From Bacteroides faecis MAJ27 (GTDB lineage Bacteria > Bacteroidota > Bacteroidia > Bacteroidales > Bacteroidaceae), in contig NZ_FNNN01000003.1 in the NCBI RefSeq assembly GCF_900106755.1, forward strand, positions 248,001 through 312,000: a stretch of DNA of 64,000 nucleotides. Reading direction: 5' to 3'. The notes beneath the pieces are model-generated. The model was not told where the DNA came from, made no database searches, and saw nothing but the letters and a program-made list of their open reading frames with translations. Each line of letters begins with the position of its first letter. Within the stretch, counting starts at the first letter, position 1. Positions 37,914 through 47,933 of this stretch are shown one piece after another. A program made the position numbers and the translations under genes.

Positions 37914-39101
37914 ATGGCAGAAAAAAGAGACTATTATGAAGTGCTGGAGGTGGCAAAAACCGCCACAGTAGAAGAGATTAAAAAGGCTTACCGCAAAAAG
38001 GCAATCCAATACCACCCCGACAAGAATCCGGGTGACAAGGAAGCGGAAGAAAAATTCAAGGAGGCTGCCGAAGCGTATGACGTGCTGAGCAATCCGGACA
38101 AGCGTTCGCGTTACGACCAGTTCGGGCACGCAGGAGTGAGCGGTGCAGCCGGCAACGGAGGCCCGTTCGGTGGTTTCGGTGGCGAAGGTATGTCTATGGA
38201 TGATATCTTCTCCATGTTCGGTGACATCTTCGGAGGTCGCGGCGGCGGTTTCGGAGGTGGCTTTGGAGGTTTCAGCGGTTTTGGCGGTGGCGGTGGTTCA
38301 CAGCAGCGTCGTTATCGTGGCAGCGATCTTCGCGTCAAGGTAAAGATGTCTTTGAAAGAAATCTCGACAGGAGTAGAAAAGAAGTTCAAACTGAAGAAAT
38401 ATGTGCCGTGTAGTCACTGTCATGGTACGGGTGCCGAAGGCGACGGCGGTTCGGAGACTTGTCCGACCTGTAAAGGAAGCGGCTCGGTGATCCGCAACCA
38501 GCAGACGATACTGGGTACAATGCAGACCCGTGCCACCTGTCCTACCTGTAATGGTGAAGGCAAAATCATCAAAAACAAGTGTAAGGAGTGTGCCGGAGAC
38601 GGTATCGTATACGGCGAAGAGGTAGTGACGGTGAAGATTCCTGCCGGAGTGGCAGAAGGTATGCAGCTCTCAATGGGCGGCAAGGGTAATGCCGGAAAGC
38701 ATAATGGCGTGCCGGGCGACTTGCTGATTCTCGTTGAGGAAGAACCGCATCCGGACTTAATCCGCGACGAAAATGATCTGATCTATAACTTGCTGCTGAG
38801 TTTCCCGACGGCTGCGCTGGGTGGTGCTGTGGAAATTCCGACTATCGACGGCAAGGTGAAAGTGAAGATCGACTCGGGTACACAGCCGGGCAAAGTGCTC
38901 CGCCTGCGCGGAAAAGGTTTGCCGAATGTCAATGGATACGGTACAGGTGATTTGCTGGTGAACATCAGTATTTATGTGCCGGAAACATTGAATAAGGAGG
39001 AAAAGAATACGCTGGAAAAAATGGAGGCTTCGGATAACTTCAAACCGAGCACGTCGGTGAAGGAGAAGATCTTCAAAAAGTTCAAGAGTTTCTTTGACTA
39101 G
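37914..39101 (+). CDS. dnaJ: Chaperone DnaJ
   Basis: A 395-residue type I DnaJ. J domain 1-70 with HPD in [12 protein letters not shown], a Gly/Phe-rich linker (about 78-135), a zinc-finger domain with four CxxCxGxG-type repeats ([35 protein letters not shown]), then the C-terminal substrate-binding domains. It is a co-chaperone stimulating the DnaK ATPase. Length and domains are complete. Confidence 0.97.
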   Translation: MAEKRDYYEVLEVAKTATVEEIKKAYRKKAIQYHPDKNPGDKEAEEKFKEAAEAYDVLSNPDKRSRYDQFGHAGVSGAAGNGGPFGGFGGEGMSMDDIFSMFGDIFGGRGGGFGGGFGGFSGFGGGGGSQQRRYRGSDLRVKVKMSLKEISTGVEKKFKLKKYVPCSHCHGTGAEGDGGSETCPTCKGSGSVIRNQQTILGTMQTRATCPTCNGEGKIIKNKCKECAGDGIVYGEEVVTVKIPAGVAEGMQLSMGGKGNAGKHNGVPGDLLILVEEEPHPDLIRDENDLIYNLLLSFPTAALGGAVEIPTIDGKVKVKIDSGTQPGKVLRLRGKGLPNVNGYGTGDLLVNISIYVPETLNKEEKNTLEKMEASDNFKPSTSVKEKIFKKFKSFFD

Positions 39102-39144
39102 GCTTTCTTCTTTAAGAGATAATAGCCTGCCACACAGATACAAT

Positions 39145-39184
39145 AAAAGCTCCGGCATTCGTAGGGAATGCCGGAGCTTTTTAA
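39145..39184 (+). terminator. grpE-dnaJ terminator
   Basis: AAAAGCTCCGGCATTC pairs with GAATGCCGGAGCTTTT and is followed by T residues. Confidence 0.9.
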
Positions 39185-39225
39185 TTTTCCATGCCTATTA
39201 TTTTCACAATAGTGCGTACTTGATA

Positions 39226-39624
39226 TTACAGTAAATGAATGGATGACAACTCTTTCGTCAGAGCTTGAATACCCTTCTGAATCTTTTCCAGTTGTTGTCT
39301 GCGCGGTTTATGCACACCGGCGGCATAATGCCATAACTGACGTTCGTTAATTCCGGTTATCCGGCTCAGGGCTGCTTTGGTGAAGATATTACTGTAATAG
39401 TTTATAAAGGTAGCAGCGTCAACCTTAAACTTCAATTCCAATTCTCCGGACAATAGTTCACAAGGATTGGGATTATCTTCCAGATATAATTCAATCGCTT
39501 CCTTCATATTTTCCTCAATCTCTCTCATGTCATTTCCAACAGTGATAACCGGAGCACCTTCGATATAAGCACTCAAGTTCTTCCCTGCGTATTCCACAAT
39601 TACTTCTACTGTTTTCATTTTCAT
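39226..39624 (-). CDS. hicB: HicB-family antitoxin with C-terminal HTH
   Basis: A 132-residue protein. The N-terminal partial RNase-H-like HicB fold (VEVIVEYAGKNLSAYIEGAP, then VGNDMREIEENMKEAIELYL) is followed by a C-terminal helix-turn-helix (TKAALSRITGINERQLWHYA) that would bind the operon promoter. It neutralises the HicA mRNA interferase encoded 31 bp upstream. Confidence 0.87.
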   Translation of the reverse strand: MKMKTVEVIVEYAGKNLSAYIEGAPVITVGNDMREIEENMKEAIELYLEDNPNPCELLSGELELKFKVDAATFINYYSNIFTKAALSRITGINERQLWHYAAGVHKPRRQQLEKIQKGIQALTKELSSIHLL

Positions 39625-39655
39625 CTCCTATTATTTAATCAAGAGAACAAGGGGG

Positions 39656-39847
39656 CTATTTTTTCAGCCCCGCTTGTCTCAAAATGCTGTAATAAGTGCC
39701 TTTCTCAACGCCTTTGCTGTTATGATTCGGTACAATAACTATTTTGTCGTCTTTCTCAAACTTCATATGGCTACCTTTCTGACTCTTTAGTACAAAACCG
39801 TTTTCTTGCAACATAGTTACAACGTCTTTAATTGATTTGTAACTCAT
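39656..39847 (-). CDS. hicA: HicA-family mRNA interferase toxin
   Basis: A 63-residue double-stranded-RNA-binding-fold toxin. The catalytic histidine lies in SQKGSHMKF, and the C-terminal GTYYSILRQAGLK motif is typical. It is full length and intact. hicA precedes hicB, as is usual for this class. The promoter TATATTTG on the minus strand (39872-39879) fits. Confidence 0.9.
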   Translation of the reverse strand: MSYKSIKDVVTMLQENGFVLKSQKGSHMKFEKDDKIVIVPNHNSKGVEKGTYYSILRQAGLKK

Positions 39848-39871
39848 AACACTTCGGACTTAATTACCACA

Positions 39872-39879
39872 CAAATATA
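39872..39879 (-). promoter_or_regulatory. -7 promoter element of hicAB
   Basis: TATATTTG on the minus strand, 24 bp before the hicA ATG. Confidence 0.65.
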
Positions 39880-39933
39880 GTAATAATATGAATACTGTTT
39901 ATACATTTATTCATTATTTTACTATGAATTGAG

Positions 39934-41565
39934 CTAATATCCCGGATTCTGCTTCAGTTTTGTATTCATCACCCGTATTTTCTCCGGAATCGGGAATACG
40001 GTGGTATATCCACTTTCTTCATCCGGAAGTTGCGGGCGACTGCTGTATGCTCTCGTGAACTCCCCGAAGCGGATCAAGTCCTGGCGTCTCCACCCCTCCC
40101 AAGCCAGTTCGAGTTGCCGCTCGGCAAGGATGTTCTCCAGTGTAGCCGTACGGGAAGAGGCATTGACACGCCTACGTACTTCGTTCAGTTCTGTATCTCC
40201 GCTCTCGCCATTGCGTACTTTGGCCTCACTTTTCATCAGCAAAGCATCTGCATAACGGAAAAGAACGATATCATTTTCCATCAGCTTGCCATCTTTGGTG
40301 GCCGTTTCGTCTATCTCATATTTCTTCATACGGGCTCCTGCTGTCTGTACATACGGGGTGTTCGAAATATCCAGGGCGACTTTCCACGGCAGATATTCAA
40401 GAATGGTTCCGTTGTCCAAGCGGACTACATTCCCCTTTAGGTCATAGACGACTCCGGCAAAATAACAGATGTCAAAACGCGGGTCCTGTCCGGCTGTTTC
40501 ATAGCCGAAGGTTTCCAATGCTTCGATCGTGGCGCTCGGCCCGTTTTCGCCGCTCAGCCCATAGGCTTTGGCGTGATTGTAATGACGGGAACGGAAAAGG
40601 TATTGCATCTGGTTGGTGTACAAGGTCTTATTCATCGGAATCGTGAAGATGTTCTCGACAGAGGGTTCGTTGAATACGGTAAAATTGGTTTTGTAATCCG
40701 GTTCCAGACGATAGCCCATTTCTTGCAGCTGGTCACAGTATGCGATCACCGTCTGCCAGGCATTGAGACGGTTGCCGTTTACCTCGAAAAAGAGATTCTT
40801 TCCGTCGGGACGTTGTCCGTCTGTCCAGTCATTGTCGGTGTAGACTTCAGCATTCAATGCCAGTTTCGCCAGCAGGAAGACAACTACGGGACGGGTGATG
40901 CGTCCGTAATACGGACCGGACTGATTGCTATGAACTTCACTAAGCAAAGGGGCTGATTCCTGCAACTCTTTGAACACAAAGTCGAATATTGTTTTCCGTT
41001 CGCTCTGTACGACGTCCTTCATGGATGGAGATGAGGTGAGTATCAGCGGGACACGTCCGAACAGATCCATCAGATAATAGTAATACATCGCGCGCATCGC
41101 CCGTACTTCGGCACGATAGGCGGGAAGTTCGGCATCAGTGTGAGTTTCGGAGAACTGGTCGATCCGTTCCAACGATTTGTTGGACAGCATGACTACTTTA
41201 TAAAGATATTCCCAAGTGGCTTGGATGGCGTCGTTTTCAATTCCCCATTGGTGCAGGAACAATCCTTGCCAGAATCCGCCGTCGTACCAGTCGCCGCCAC
41301 GGGTGGGGATGATGGCTTCGTCGGTGGTGAAGGTGTTCAGGTCATAAACTCCCCTACCCGTTCCCTGCAATCCCTGACTGTCGCTATAACCACCGATATA
41401 AGTATAAAGAGAGGCCACGGCATTCAGATATAAATCCGAGAGGTTATTGTAGACTTCATCTTCCGGCAGTTTGTCTTTGGGACTCTCTTCCAGAAACTTG
41501 TCGCACGAGAACAAAGCCGTTGCCGTCATCAGTGCGATAGCTGTATTTCTTATATATTTTTTCAT
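39934..41565 (-). CDS. SusD/RagB-family outer-membrane nutrient-binding lipoprotein
   Basis: A 543-residue lipoprotein (lipobox LFSC at about residue 21, followed by DKFLEESPKDKLPEDEVYNN, the classical SusD start). The helical TPR-like scaffold and the C-terminal RagB region (LAERQLELAWEGWRRQDLIR and FPIPEKIRVMNTKLKQNPGY) are complete. It caps the SusC-like transporter encoded upstream and binds its ligand at the cell surface. The ligand is unknown, as no glycosidase, protease or sigma/anti-sigma gene accompanies the pair. Confidence 0.93.
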   Translation of the reverse strand: MKKYIRNTAIALMTATALFSCDKFLEESPKDKLPEDEVYNNLSDLYLNAVASLYTYIGGYSDSQGLQGTGRGVYDLNTFTTDEAIIPTRGGDWYDGGFWQGLFLHQWGIENDAIQATWEYLYKVVMLSNKSLERIDQFSETHTDAELPAYRAEVRAMRAMYYYYLMDLFGRVPLILTSSPSMKDVVQSERKTIFDFVFKELQESAPLLSEVHSNQSGPYYGRITRPVVVFLLAKLALNAEVYTDNDWTDGQRPDGKNLFFEVNGNRLNAWQTVIAYCDQLQEMGYRLEPDYKTNFTVFNEPSVENIFTIPMNKTLYTNQMQYLFRSRHYNHAKAYGLSGENGPSATIEALETFGYETAGQDPRFDICYFAGVVYDLKGNVVRLDNGTILEYLPWKVALDISNTPYVQTAGARMKKYEIDETATKDGKLMENDIVLFRYADALLMKSEAKVRNGESGDTELNEVRRRVNASSRTATLENILAERQLELAWEGWRRQDLIRFGEFTRAYSSRPQLPDEESGYTTVFPIPEKIRVMNTKLKQNPGY

Positions 41566-41608
41566 GATTTACTCCTCCGTTAAAAGTTTGTACGTTGTTC
41601 TGACGTCG

Positions 41609-44356
41609 TTAGAAATTAATACTCAATCCCAGCATGTAGGTTCTCGCCAATGGATATCCCCGTTTATCATCCAGCCCCAAAGTGGAATTGACCGTTGAGC
41701 TGTTGATCATGGGCGAAAGACCCGAATAGCCGGAAATCGTCGCCAGGTTGTTGACCGTAAACGCCAGTCGCAGCGAGCGGACGTATTTCTTCAGTTTCTG
41801 CACTTTCTCTATCGGCACGTTCCAGCCGAGTGTCACGTAGTCGAAGTTTACATACGCCCCGTTCTCCAACCAATAGTCGGTAGCAGTCTGGTCTTTGATA
41901 TTCCGTTGCGGAGCCTCCTCCATCACGTTGTAATCGGGGAATATATTCATGTTCATATAGGTCAGGGAGGTTCCGTTGTATATTTTATGTCCGAAAGCGC
42001 CATTAATCTGTACTGAAAGGTCGAAGCGCTTATAACGGAAACTGATGTTCGATCCGAGAATTGTCTTGGGCACGGCCTGTCCCGCTACATAGCGGTCTTC
42101 GCCATCTTCCAGACTGACACCACCGCCATTCAGATCGGCAATATCATAGGTGTAGCCGCCGTTTCCGTCGGAAACGAGTCCATTGGAATGAGGCAGGTAG
42201 AAGACACCTAGCGGCTGTCCCACCACTTGGTAGACGATATGATTGTAGCCGCCATGAAATCCGGCTCCGTCGAGGCTGGCGAGGCTCTTATACTGGGGAG
42301 CGGAAATCATTTCTCCGTTGTACATACCGCTCAGAGAAAGCAGTTTGTTTTGCTGGAAGGTGATGTTGGCATTAATGTTCAGTTCCATGTCCTGCGTTTT
42401 CAGCGGAGTGATACCGATGGCTATTTCCAGACCGCTGTTGCGCATGGAACCGATATTAGCCAGCAGCGTATTGTAGGTGAAAGGCGGGACACTGACGTTG
42501 TAGAGGTAAAGCATGTCCGTCGTCTTGGAGTTGTAATAATTGGCGGAGAGCAGCAGGCGGTTGCCGAACATAGCCAGGTCGATACCTGTATTGAAGGTAT
42601 GTTTCACTTCCCATTTCAGATCGGGGTTTGTGTTGCGCAGGTCGCCTAAGGATACGGCTGCCGAATTTCCTACAGGAATCACACCGTTCGGTTTGACAAG
42701 ACTCAGCGTAGTGTATGAGTCGATTCCGCTTTGATTTCCTGCCAGACCGTAACCTATACGGAATTTCAGATTATCAATGATGGGAAGACGCTTCATGAAC
42801 TTTTCTTCACTGATCACCCAAGCGGCGGAAACTGACGGAAAGAAGCCCCATTTGTGGTTGGCGCCGAATTTGGAGGAGGCGTCGGTACGGGCGTTCACTG
42901 TCAGGCTGTAACGGTCGGCATAGGTGTAGTTGAAGCGTCCCATGAAGGAGGCCAGATGCGGCTGTTCGTAATATGAGTTGGTGCCTTCCCAAAGACGGAG
43001 AGCACCCGCTTGCAGGTTGTTGTAGCCGAATTTATCCGTGTTGAAGTTGGTGACTGTGGTATAGAATCCTGTATAAGTCTCCTTCTGAAGTTCCGCCAGT
43101 GCGAGGGCGTCGAAGAAGTGTTTCTTCCAGCCTTTCTTGTAGGTCAGCATCATGTTGCCCAGGAGAGACTCCATCTTTTTTGTGCCTTTATATGCTTGTC
43201 CATGCGCCCAGACGGAAGTGGGCAGGTACTGTGAATTTTCGACTATATTATAGGTATAGGCACCGAAGAGTACCAACTTGAGTTCGTCCATCAAGTTAAA
43301 GGTCAGACGGGCATGGGTGCTGATATGGGAAGTGGCGTCATGATCCTGCACTTCCATCCATGCCAGCGGATTGGTAATCTGGCTGGCGGTGGTGATTCCG
43401 TCCCACGAACCGGTCACAGGGTCTTTGTGGTTGGGATAGGTGGGATTGAAAGTAGCGGCAGAATAGAACGTTTTCTGAAGGTCTACCAGATTGTGGTTCT
43501 TCTGGATAGAGCCGAACATACCCAGTTCGCAGTTCAGAAAACCGTCAAACATCTTTTGGGTCATATTCATATTGGAAGTGAAGTTCTTCATGTCTTCATT
43601 CAGAATGACTCCCTGACGATCCATGAAACCGAGGGATACACGGTAGCTGGATTCATTGGAACCGCCATAGAAGGCGATGTGATGGTTCTGCTGCAATCCT
43701 GTTTGCTCAATTTCTTTCTGGAAGTTGGTACTGTTGCCTTTGTCGAGAATAGAGATGCCCCGTTCGGAAGCGACTCTCCGGAAGTCATTTGCCGACAGCA
43801 TATTCAGGTTCTTGTAGACGGTGGATATTCCGAAGATACCGTTGTAGCTCACTTGCGTCTTACCGCTCATTCCTTTCTTCGTAGTGATTTCGATGACACC
43901 GGAGGCCCCCCGCGATCCGTACTGTGATGTTTCGGAAGCATCCTTGAGGATGGTAAAACTCTCGATATCCGTAGGGTAAATGGAAGCAAGCATACTCAAA
44001 TCTCCGAATACTCCATCGACGATAATTAACGGGTCGTTCCCGCTGGTCAATGAAGTGGTACCACGCAGGCGGACTGCGTCGAGAGCTGCAGGGCCGTTGG
44101 TTCCACGCTGAATGGTCAATCCCGGAACCCGTCCGCGAATAGCCTCCAGCGGGTTCGTGATCTGGTCTTTATTCATCTGTGTCTCCGTGATTTTCTCCAC
44201 CGATCCGGAGATCGTTTTCATACTTCCGGTGGCATAGCCTACCGTTATCAGGGAGTCTACGGGAGGAGGAAGAACTGGTTTTCTCTGAGCAAATACACTT
44301 CCGCATGAAGCTACCAGAAAAAAAAGGCTCCAAATAGTAAGTCTGCTGTGTTCCAT
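41609..44356 (-). CDS. SusC/RagA-family TonB-linked outer-membrane transporter lacking the N-terminal carboxypeptidase-like domain
   Basis: About 915 residues from ATG 44356 (MEHSRLTIWSLFFLVASCGS). The longer frame begins upstream of the promoter. After the signal peptide only about 15 residues precede the TonB-box-like VGYATGSMKTISGS and the plug (NPLEAIRGRVPGLTIQRG, IIVDGVFGDLS, TILKDASETSQYGSRGASGV). The usual CarboxypepD_reg-like extension (about 80-100 residues) is absent. The 22-strand barrel ends YPLARTYMLGLSINF. It imports a nutrient together with the SusD partner 43 bp downstream. Confidence 0.92.
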   Translation of the reverse strand: MEHSRLTIWSLFFLVASCGSVFAQRKPVLPPPVDSLITVGYATGSMKTISGSVEKITETQMNKDQITNPLEAIRGRVPGLTIQRGTNGPAALDAVRLRGTTSLTSGNDPLIIVDGVFGDLSMLASIYPTDIESFTILKDASETSQYGSRGASGVIEITTKKGMSGKTQVSYNGIFGISTVYKNLNMLSANDFRRVASERGISILDKGNSTNFQKEIEQTGLQQNHHIAFYGGSNESSYRVSLGFMDRQGVILNEDMKNFTSNMNMTQKMFDGFLNCELGMFGSIQKNHNLVDLQKTFYSAATFNPTYPNHKDPVTGSWDGITTASQITNPLAWMEVQDHDATSHISTHARLTFNLMDELKLVLFGAYTYNIVENSQYLPTSVWAHGQAYKGTKKMESLLGNMMLTYKKGWKKHFFDALALAELQKETYTGFYTTVTNFNTDKFGYNNLQAGALRLWEGTNSYYEQPHLASFMGRFNYTYADRYSLTVNARTDASSKFGANHKWGFFPSVSAAWVISEEKFMKRLPIIDNLKFRIGYGLAGNQSGIDSYTTLSLVKPNGVIPVGNSAAVSLGDLRNTNPDLKWEVKHTFNTGIDLAMFGNRLLLSANYYNSKTTDMLYLYNVSVPPFTYNTLLANIGSMRNSGLEIAIGITPLKTQDMELNINANITFQQNKLLSLSGMYNGEMISAPQYKSLASLDGAGFHGGYNHIVYQVVGQPLGVFYLPHSNGLVSDGNGGYTYDIADLNGGGVSLEDGEDRYVAGQAVPKTILGSNISFRYKRFDLSVQINGAFGHKIYNGTSLTYMNMNIFPDYNVMEEAPQRNIKDQTATDYWLENGAYVNFDYVTLGWNVPIEKVQKLKKYVRSLRLAFTVNNLATISGYSGLSPMINSSTVNSTLGLDDKRGYPLARTYMLGLSINF

Positions 44357-44383
44357 AATTATCAGTTTTTTTAAGGGATAATG

Positions 44384-44391
44384 CAAATATA
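44384..44391 (-). promoter_or_regulatory. -7 promoter element of the SusCD operon
   Basis: TATATTTG on the minus strand, 27 bp upstream of the ATG at 44356 and directly after the capsule-operon terminator. Confidence 0.75.
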
Positions 44392-44395
44392 ACAA

Positions 44396-44434
44396 AAAAA
44401 GCGAGTATCTGGTTGTGCAGACACTCGCTTTTCT
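44396..44434. terminator. Capsule operon terminator
   Basis: AAAGCGAGT-A-TCTG pairs with CAGA-C-ACTCGCTTT with a run of T on the minus strand. A second inverted repeat, CTTGTCAATCA / TGATTGACAAG, lies just upstream at about 44475-44518, between it and the wzc stop. Confidence 0.75.
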
Positions 44435-44542
44435 TCTTTGTATAGGGCAGTACGATTTTATGGTACTCCTGCAGCTTGTCAATCAAATACGGCTTATCAT
44501 GCTGATATGATTGACAAGTGTTCCTATGATTTATCAGTATTT

Positions 44543-46984
44543 CTATGATTTATTATTTTCCTGACCGTAGCCATAACCGTAGCCATAGCGCTTACCATAT
44601 CCATAGTATTTGCCATACTTACCGTAGCCATAATAATAGCCATACTTTCTGCGTTTCAAGTCTACGCCGTTGATAACGGTACAGATATTAGGCAGTTTCT
44701 TTTCTTCGGCAAGTTCGTTGATCAGCGTGTACTCTACCTTGTGAGTATAGTCGGCACGGCAAACGTAGACAGACAAATCTGCTACACGTCCGATCAGTAA
44801 GGTATCGGTAACCATACCTACAGGTGCAGTATCCAAGATCACATAGTCAAAATTCTTCTTCAGTATTTCAATGGCTTTGTCCAGTCCGTCACGAGCCAGC
44901 AATTCCGTCGGATTAGGAGGAACCGTTCCACCCGGAAGGATGGACAGATTCTTATTGACATCTGAAGGCTGTACCAGACTCATCAGGTCTGTATCCGGAT
45001 TTGCCAGGTATAAAGTAATACCTTTCTCCTTCGTCGAAAGGCGGAAGACCTTATTCAGTCCCGGTTTACGAATATCAAGTCCCACAATGACTACTTTCTT
45101 CCCTAAGAGAGAAAGACTGATCGCCAGATTCGCTGAAATAAACGATTTTCCTTCTCCACTGACCGTAGAAGTGACCAGTATTACTTTCTTGTCATTCTGC
45201 AGCATAAACTGAAGATTGGTACGGATATTTCGGAAGGTCTCGCTCATCAGATTGTTCTGATTCTCAAATACGGCAATAGAACCATCCTTCTCGTTCTTTT
45301 CGTCTGTCAACGGAATATCGCCGACGATAGGAACGGTGGTCAGCTTTTCAACATCTGCCCGTCCTTCGAGCCTGAACTTGGTCAGACCAATCAGGTAGAT
45401 AATGCCTACGGGGATGCCAACGCCCAGTACTAAAGCAATCAGATAAATTATTTTCCGTTTCGGAGATACAGGGATGTCGTCAGCAATAGCTTCATCAATG
45501 ATCTTCGCATTGTTTGCGGTAGCTGCAAGGGTTATAGCATTCTCTTCGCGTTTCTGCAAAAGCATCAGATATAGTCCGGCCTTGATTTCTTGTTGACGGG
45601 CAATACTCACAAACTGCCTTTCTTGTCCCGGAGCATCACTAATACGACGAGAAAAACGATTTGCTTCACGATCAAGATCGGCTTTTGTAATCAACATCCC
45701 CTGCAATGTACCATCAAGAGTAGCCTGAACATTCGATTTCATAGCACGGATACTCGTATCCAAATTTACAATAGCCGGATTATTTTCTGTCGAAGTACGC
45801 AATAAACGTTTCCGCTCAACCAACATTTCATTATATCGTTCAATCGTTGCTACTAATGCAGCATCCTGTAAACCGACGTTACTTGGTAATACTTCGTATT
45901 CATTCCCTCTTATATATTTCCGCAAATCCTCCAGCAGACTGATTTGTGTCCGGTTTTCCACCCTCTTCTTTTCATATTCCGCATTACCGGTCAAGGCTAT
46001 TTGAGCCTCACTGGTCAGGTCGGTTATACCGGCATTACGCTTGAAGTTCTCCAGATTCGCTTCCGTATTTCCAAGCTCCTTCGAGATAATATCAATACGT
46101 TCGTCAATGAATTCTGCTGTCTTCTGGGCAATCTCGTTTTTATCGTTATTCGTATTGCGGTTGTACATTTCCAGCAGTTGGTTGATGAAATCCTGTCCGC
46201 GTTGCAGGCTGGAGTTCTTCAGAGATATTACAGCCACTGAGGTAGTTTTAGAGGTCGGCTCAATAGTCAGATTCTCACAATATACCCGCGCCACCTTCAT
46301 CGGCGAATTGATTTTTGCCGTGATACGACGGACATTCTGAGCTGAAGACTCTTCCGTTGTATCTTTATTCGCCATCAGTGAGTCCGGTGACTGGAAGAAT
46401 GCCAGGGTACCTTCGTCCATCGGAAAGACAGCAGGAAGTTTCTCAAAATGTTTCTGGTATTCTTTATCACCAATCGTCACTCCTACGTCCAGACTGCCTT
46501 GCGGGTACAATGACATTTCAACAATCATCGGATCGCTCAACTTCTCTGCTTCTTGTGGAGTCAGGCTAACGATAACAGGAGAAGTCTTATACATATTCTT
46601 GGAAGGGAACTCGTCTTCGTCTGTATATGACACATACAGGTTCAGCTGATTGACAACTTCCTTCACCAATGTCTTCGAACGCAAGACTTCCAACTCATTG
46701 TCTATGTTTTGAGAAGAGCTGATCAAGCCGCTTAACCCCAGTTCTTCCAGTCCTGCCATGCCTCCTGTATTCCCTCCTTTTTTATCATCTTTGATCAGGA
46801 CCGTAGCCGATATATTATAGACAGGAGTAGCCATGCGCAAGTATATCCATGCACCGATAAGGCAAACTAAAACTGCACCGACAAACCAAGGCCAATGGAT
46901 GATATATTTGAAAAGCACTTCCTGAATATCTATCTTCTCGTCATCAGCTTCACGTTGTCTTTCGTTTGCAAATTCTTCTTTCAT
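44543..46984 (-). CDS. wzc: Capsule chain-length regulator and tyrosine autokinase (Wzc-like)
   Basis: An 813-residue inner-membrane protein. Wzz domain with TM1 (about 32-52), a long periplasmic coiled coil and TM2 (about 505-530). The cytoplasmic BY-kinase has Walker A STVSGEGKSFISANLA, Walker A' VIVGLDIRKPG and Walker B VILDTAPVGMVTD. The C-terminus is an extreme Tyr/Gly tail with about 16 tyrosines in the last 40 residues, the autophosphorylation cluster. It controls polymerisation and export with Wza. It is the last gene of the capsule operon. Confidence 0.94.
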   Translation of the reverse strand: MKEEFANERQREADDEKIDIQEVLFKYIIHWPWFVGAVLVCLIGAWIYLRMATPVYNISATVLIKDDKKGGNTGGMAGLEELGLSGLISSSQNIDNELEVLRSKTLVKEVVNQLNLYVSYTDEDEFPSKNMYKTSPVIVSLTPQEAEKLSDPMIVEMSLYPQGSLDVGVTIGDKEYQKHFEKLPAVFPMDEGTLAFFQSPDSLMANKDTTEESSAQNVRRITAKINSPMKVARVYCENLTIEPTSKTTSVAVISLKNSSLQRGQDFINQLLEMYNRNTNNDKNEIAQKTAEFIDERIDIISKELGNTEANLENFKRNAGITDLTSEAQIALTGNAEYEKKRVENRTQISLLEDLRKYIRGNEYEVLPSNVGLQDAALVATIERYNEMLVERKRLLRTSTENNPAIVNLDTSIRAMKSNVQATLDGTLQGMLITKADLDREANRFSRRISDAPGQERQFVSIARQQEIKAGLYLMLLQKREENAITLAATANNAKIIDEAIADDIPVSPKRKIIYLIALVLGVGIPVGIIYLIGLTKFRLEGRADVEKLTTVPIVGDIPLTDEKNEKDGSIAVFENQNNLMSETFRNIRTNLQFMLQNDKKVILVTSTVSGEGKSFISANLAISLSLLGKKVVIVGLDIRKPGLNKVFRLSTKEKGITLYLANPDTDLMSLVQPSDVNKNLSILPGGTVPPNPTELLARDGLDKAIEILKKNFDYVILDTAPVGMVTDTLLIGRVADLSVYVCRADYTHKVEYTLINELAEEKKLPNICTVINGVDLKRRKYGYYYGYGKYGKYYGYGKRYGYGYGYGQENNKS

Positions 46985-46996
46985 TATTTCAAAACG

Positions 46997-47797
46997 TTAT
47001 TTTAAGATGTTAAATAATAAGCTGGCTAAAGACACCAGAATGGAGGTAGCGGAGAACCACAGGCTTGTGCTGTTACCGATATCCGAGTTACGGGCTTTTG
47101 CTTTGTTGGGAGTTACATATACGACATCATTCTGTTGCAGCCAATAATATGGAGAAAGAATGGTTTCCGACTTATTCAAGTCGAGAGTAATAATTTCCTG
47201 CTTACCGGTAGCATCTTCACGAATCAGCTTCACGTTATCGCGTAAGCCATATACCGTCATATCCCCTGCCATAGCAAGCGCCTCCAGCAAGTTTACTTTC
47301 TCATTAGAAATAGTAAAAGTACCCGGACGGGTTACCTCTCCTATCACCGAAATCTTATAGTTGACCATACGCACCGTTACGATAGGCGCCTCTTTCATAT
47401 AAGGTTTCAACTTATCTACAATCATTTGTTCTGCCTGTTTCTTGGTCAATCCACCAAGTTCCAGTTCTCCCAGCACAGGGAAAGAGATTTTTCCTTTATT
47501 ATCTACCAGATAGGTTTGCAACACGGGTTGTGTAGTAGCCAAGGTATTGGCCACTGACAAATTCGTCGGACTGGCAACCGTCAGATTAAAAGGTGCTGCC
47601 AGTTCCGGACTTGTACAGGATACTACGATGGTCAACAGATCTTTAGGCATGATCTTTGCATCGTACAGTTTTTCTTTCTGCTCTGTTTGATTTATTACTT
47701 CTGTATCCTGCAAATAAGGTACTTTCTTGTAGGACTGGCAGGCCGTGAACAGAAAAGGCAGTAACACTACAAAAATCAATTTACTCAATATTCTCAT
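46997..47797 (-). CDS. wza: Polysaccharide export outer-membrane lipoprotein (Wza-like)
   Basis: A 266-residue lipoprotein (lipobox FTAC at about residue 19) with a Poly_export domain (YDAKIMPKDLLTIVVSCTSP ... ISFPVLGELELGGLTKKQAE). A SLBB region (ISVIGEVTRPGTFTISNEKV) follows, and a C-terminal membrane segment (TSILVSLASLLFNIL). It forms the outer-membrane export channel paired with Wzc, encoded 12 bp downstream. It is shorter than E. coli Wza, as is normal in Bacteroides. Confidence 0.93.
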   Translation of the reverse strand: MRILSKLIFVVLLPFLFTACQSYKKVPYLQDTEVINQTEQKEKLYDAKIMPKDLLTIVVSCTSPELAAPFNLTVASPTNLSVANTLATTQPVLQTYLVDNKGKISFPVLGELELGGLTKKQAEQMIVDKLKPYMKEAPIVTVRMVNYKISVIGEVTRPGTFTISNEKVNLLEALAMAGDMTVYGLRDNVKLIREDATGKQEIITLDLNKSETILSPYYWLQQNDVVYVTPNKAKARNSDIGNSTSLWFSATSILVSLASLLFNILK

Positions 47798-47933
47798 AAC
47801 TGTGATGAATTAGATATCTATTCTTTTATTTTTTGTTGTTTAGATTATTTTGTCAACAAGCTTTCATGCATCATTAATCTGCAGATATTCATGTACTATC
47901 ATCTGTCTGCAGATTTTCATGCATCTCTATTTC
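47798..47933. repeat. Non-coding gap with repeated ATCTGCAGAT-like palindromes
   Basis: The 136-bp gap between wcaJ-like and wza contains TTTCATGCATC and CTGCAGAT, each twice (about 47861-47888 and 47902-47926). It may hold an internal processing or control site. No ORF is seen. Confidence 0.45.
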
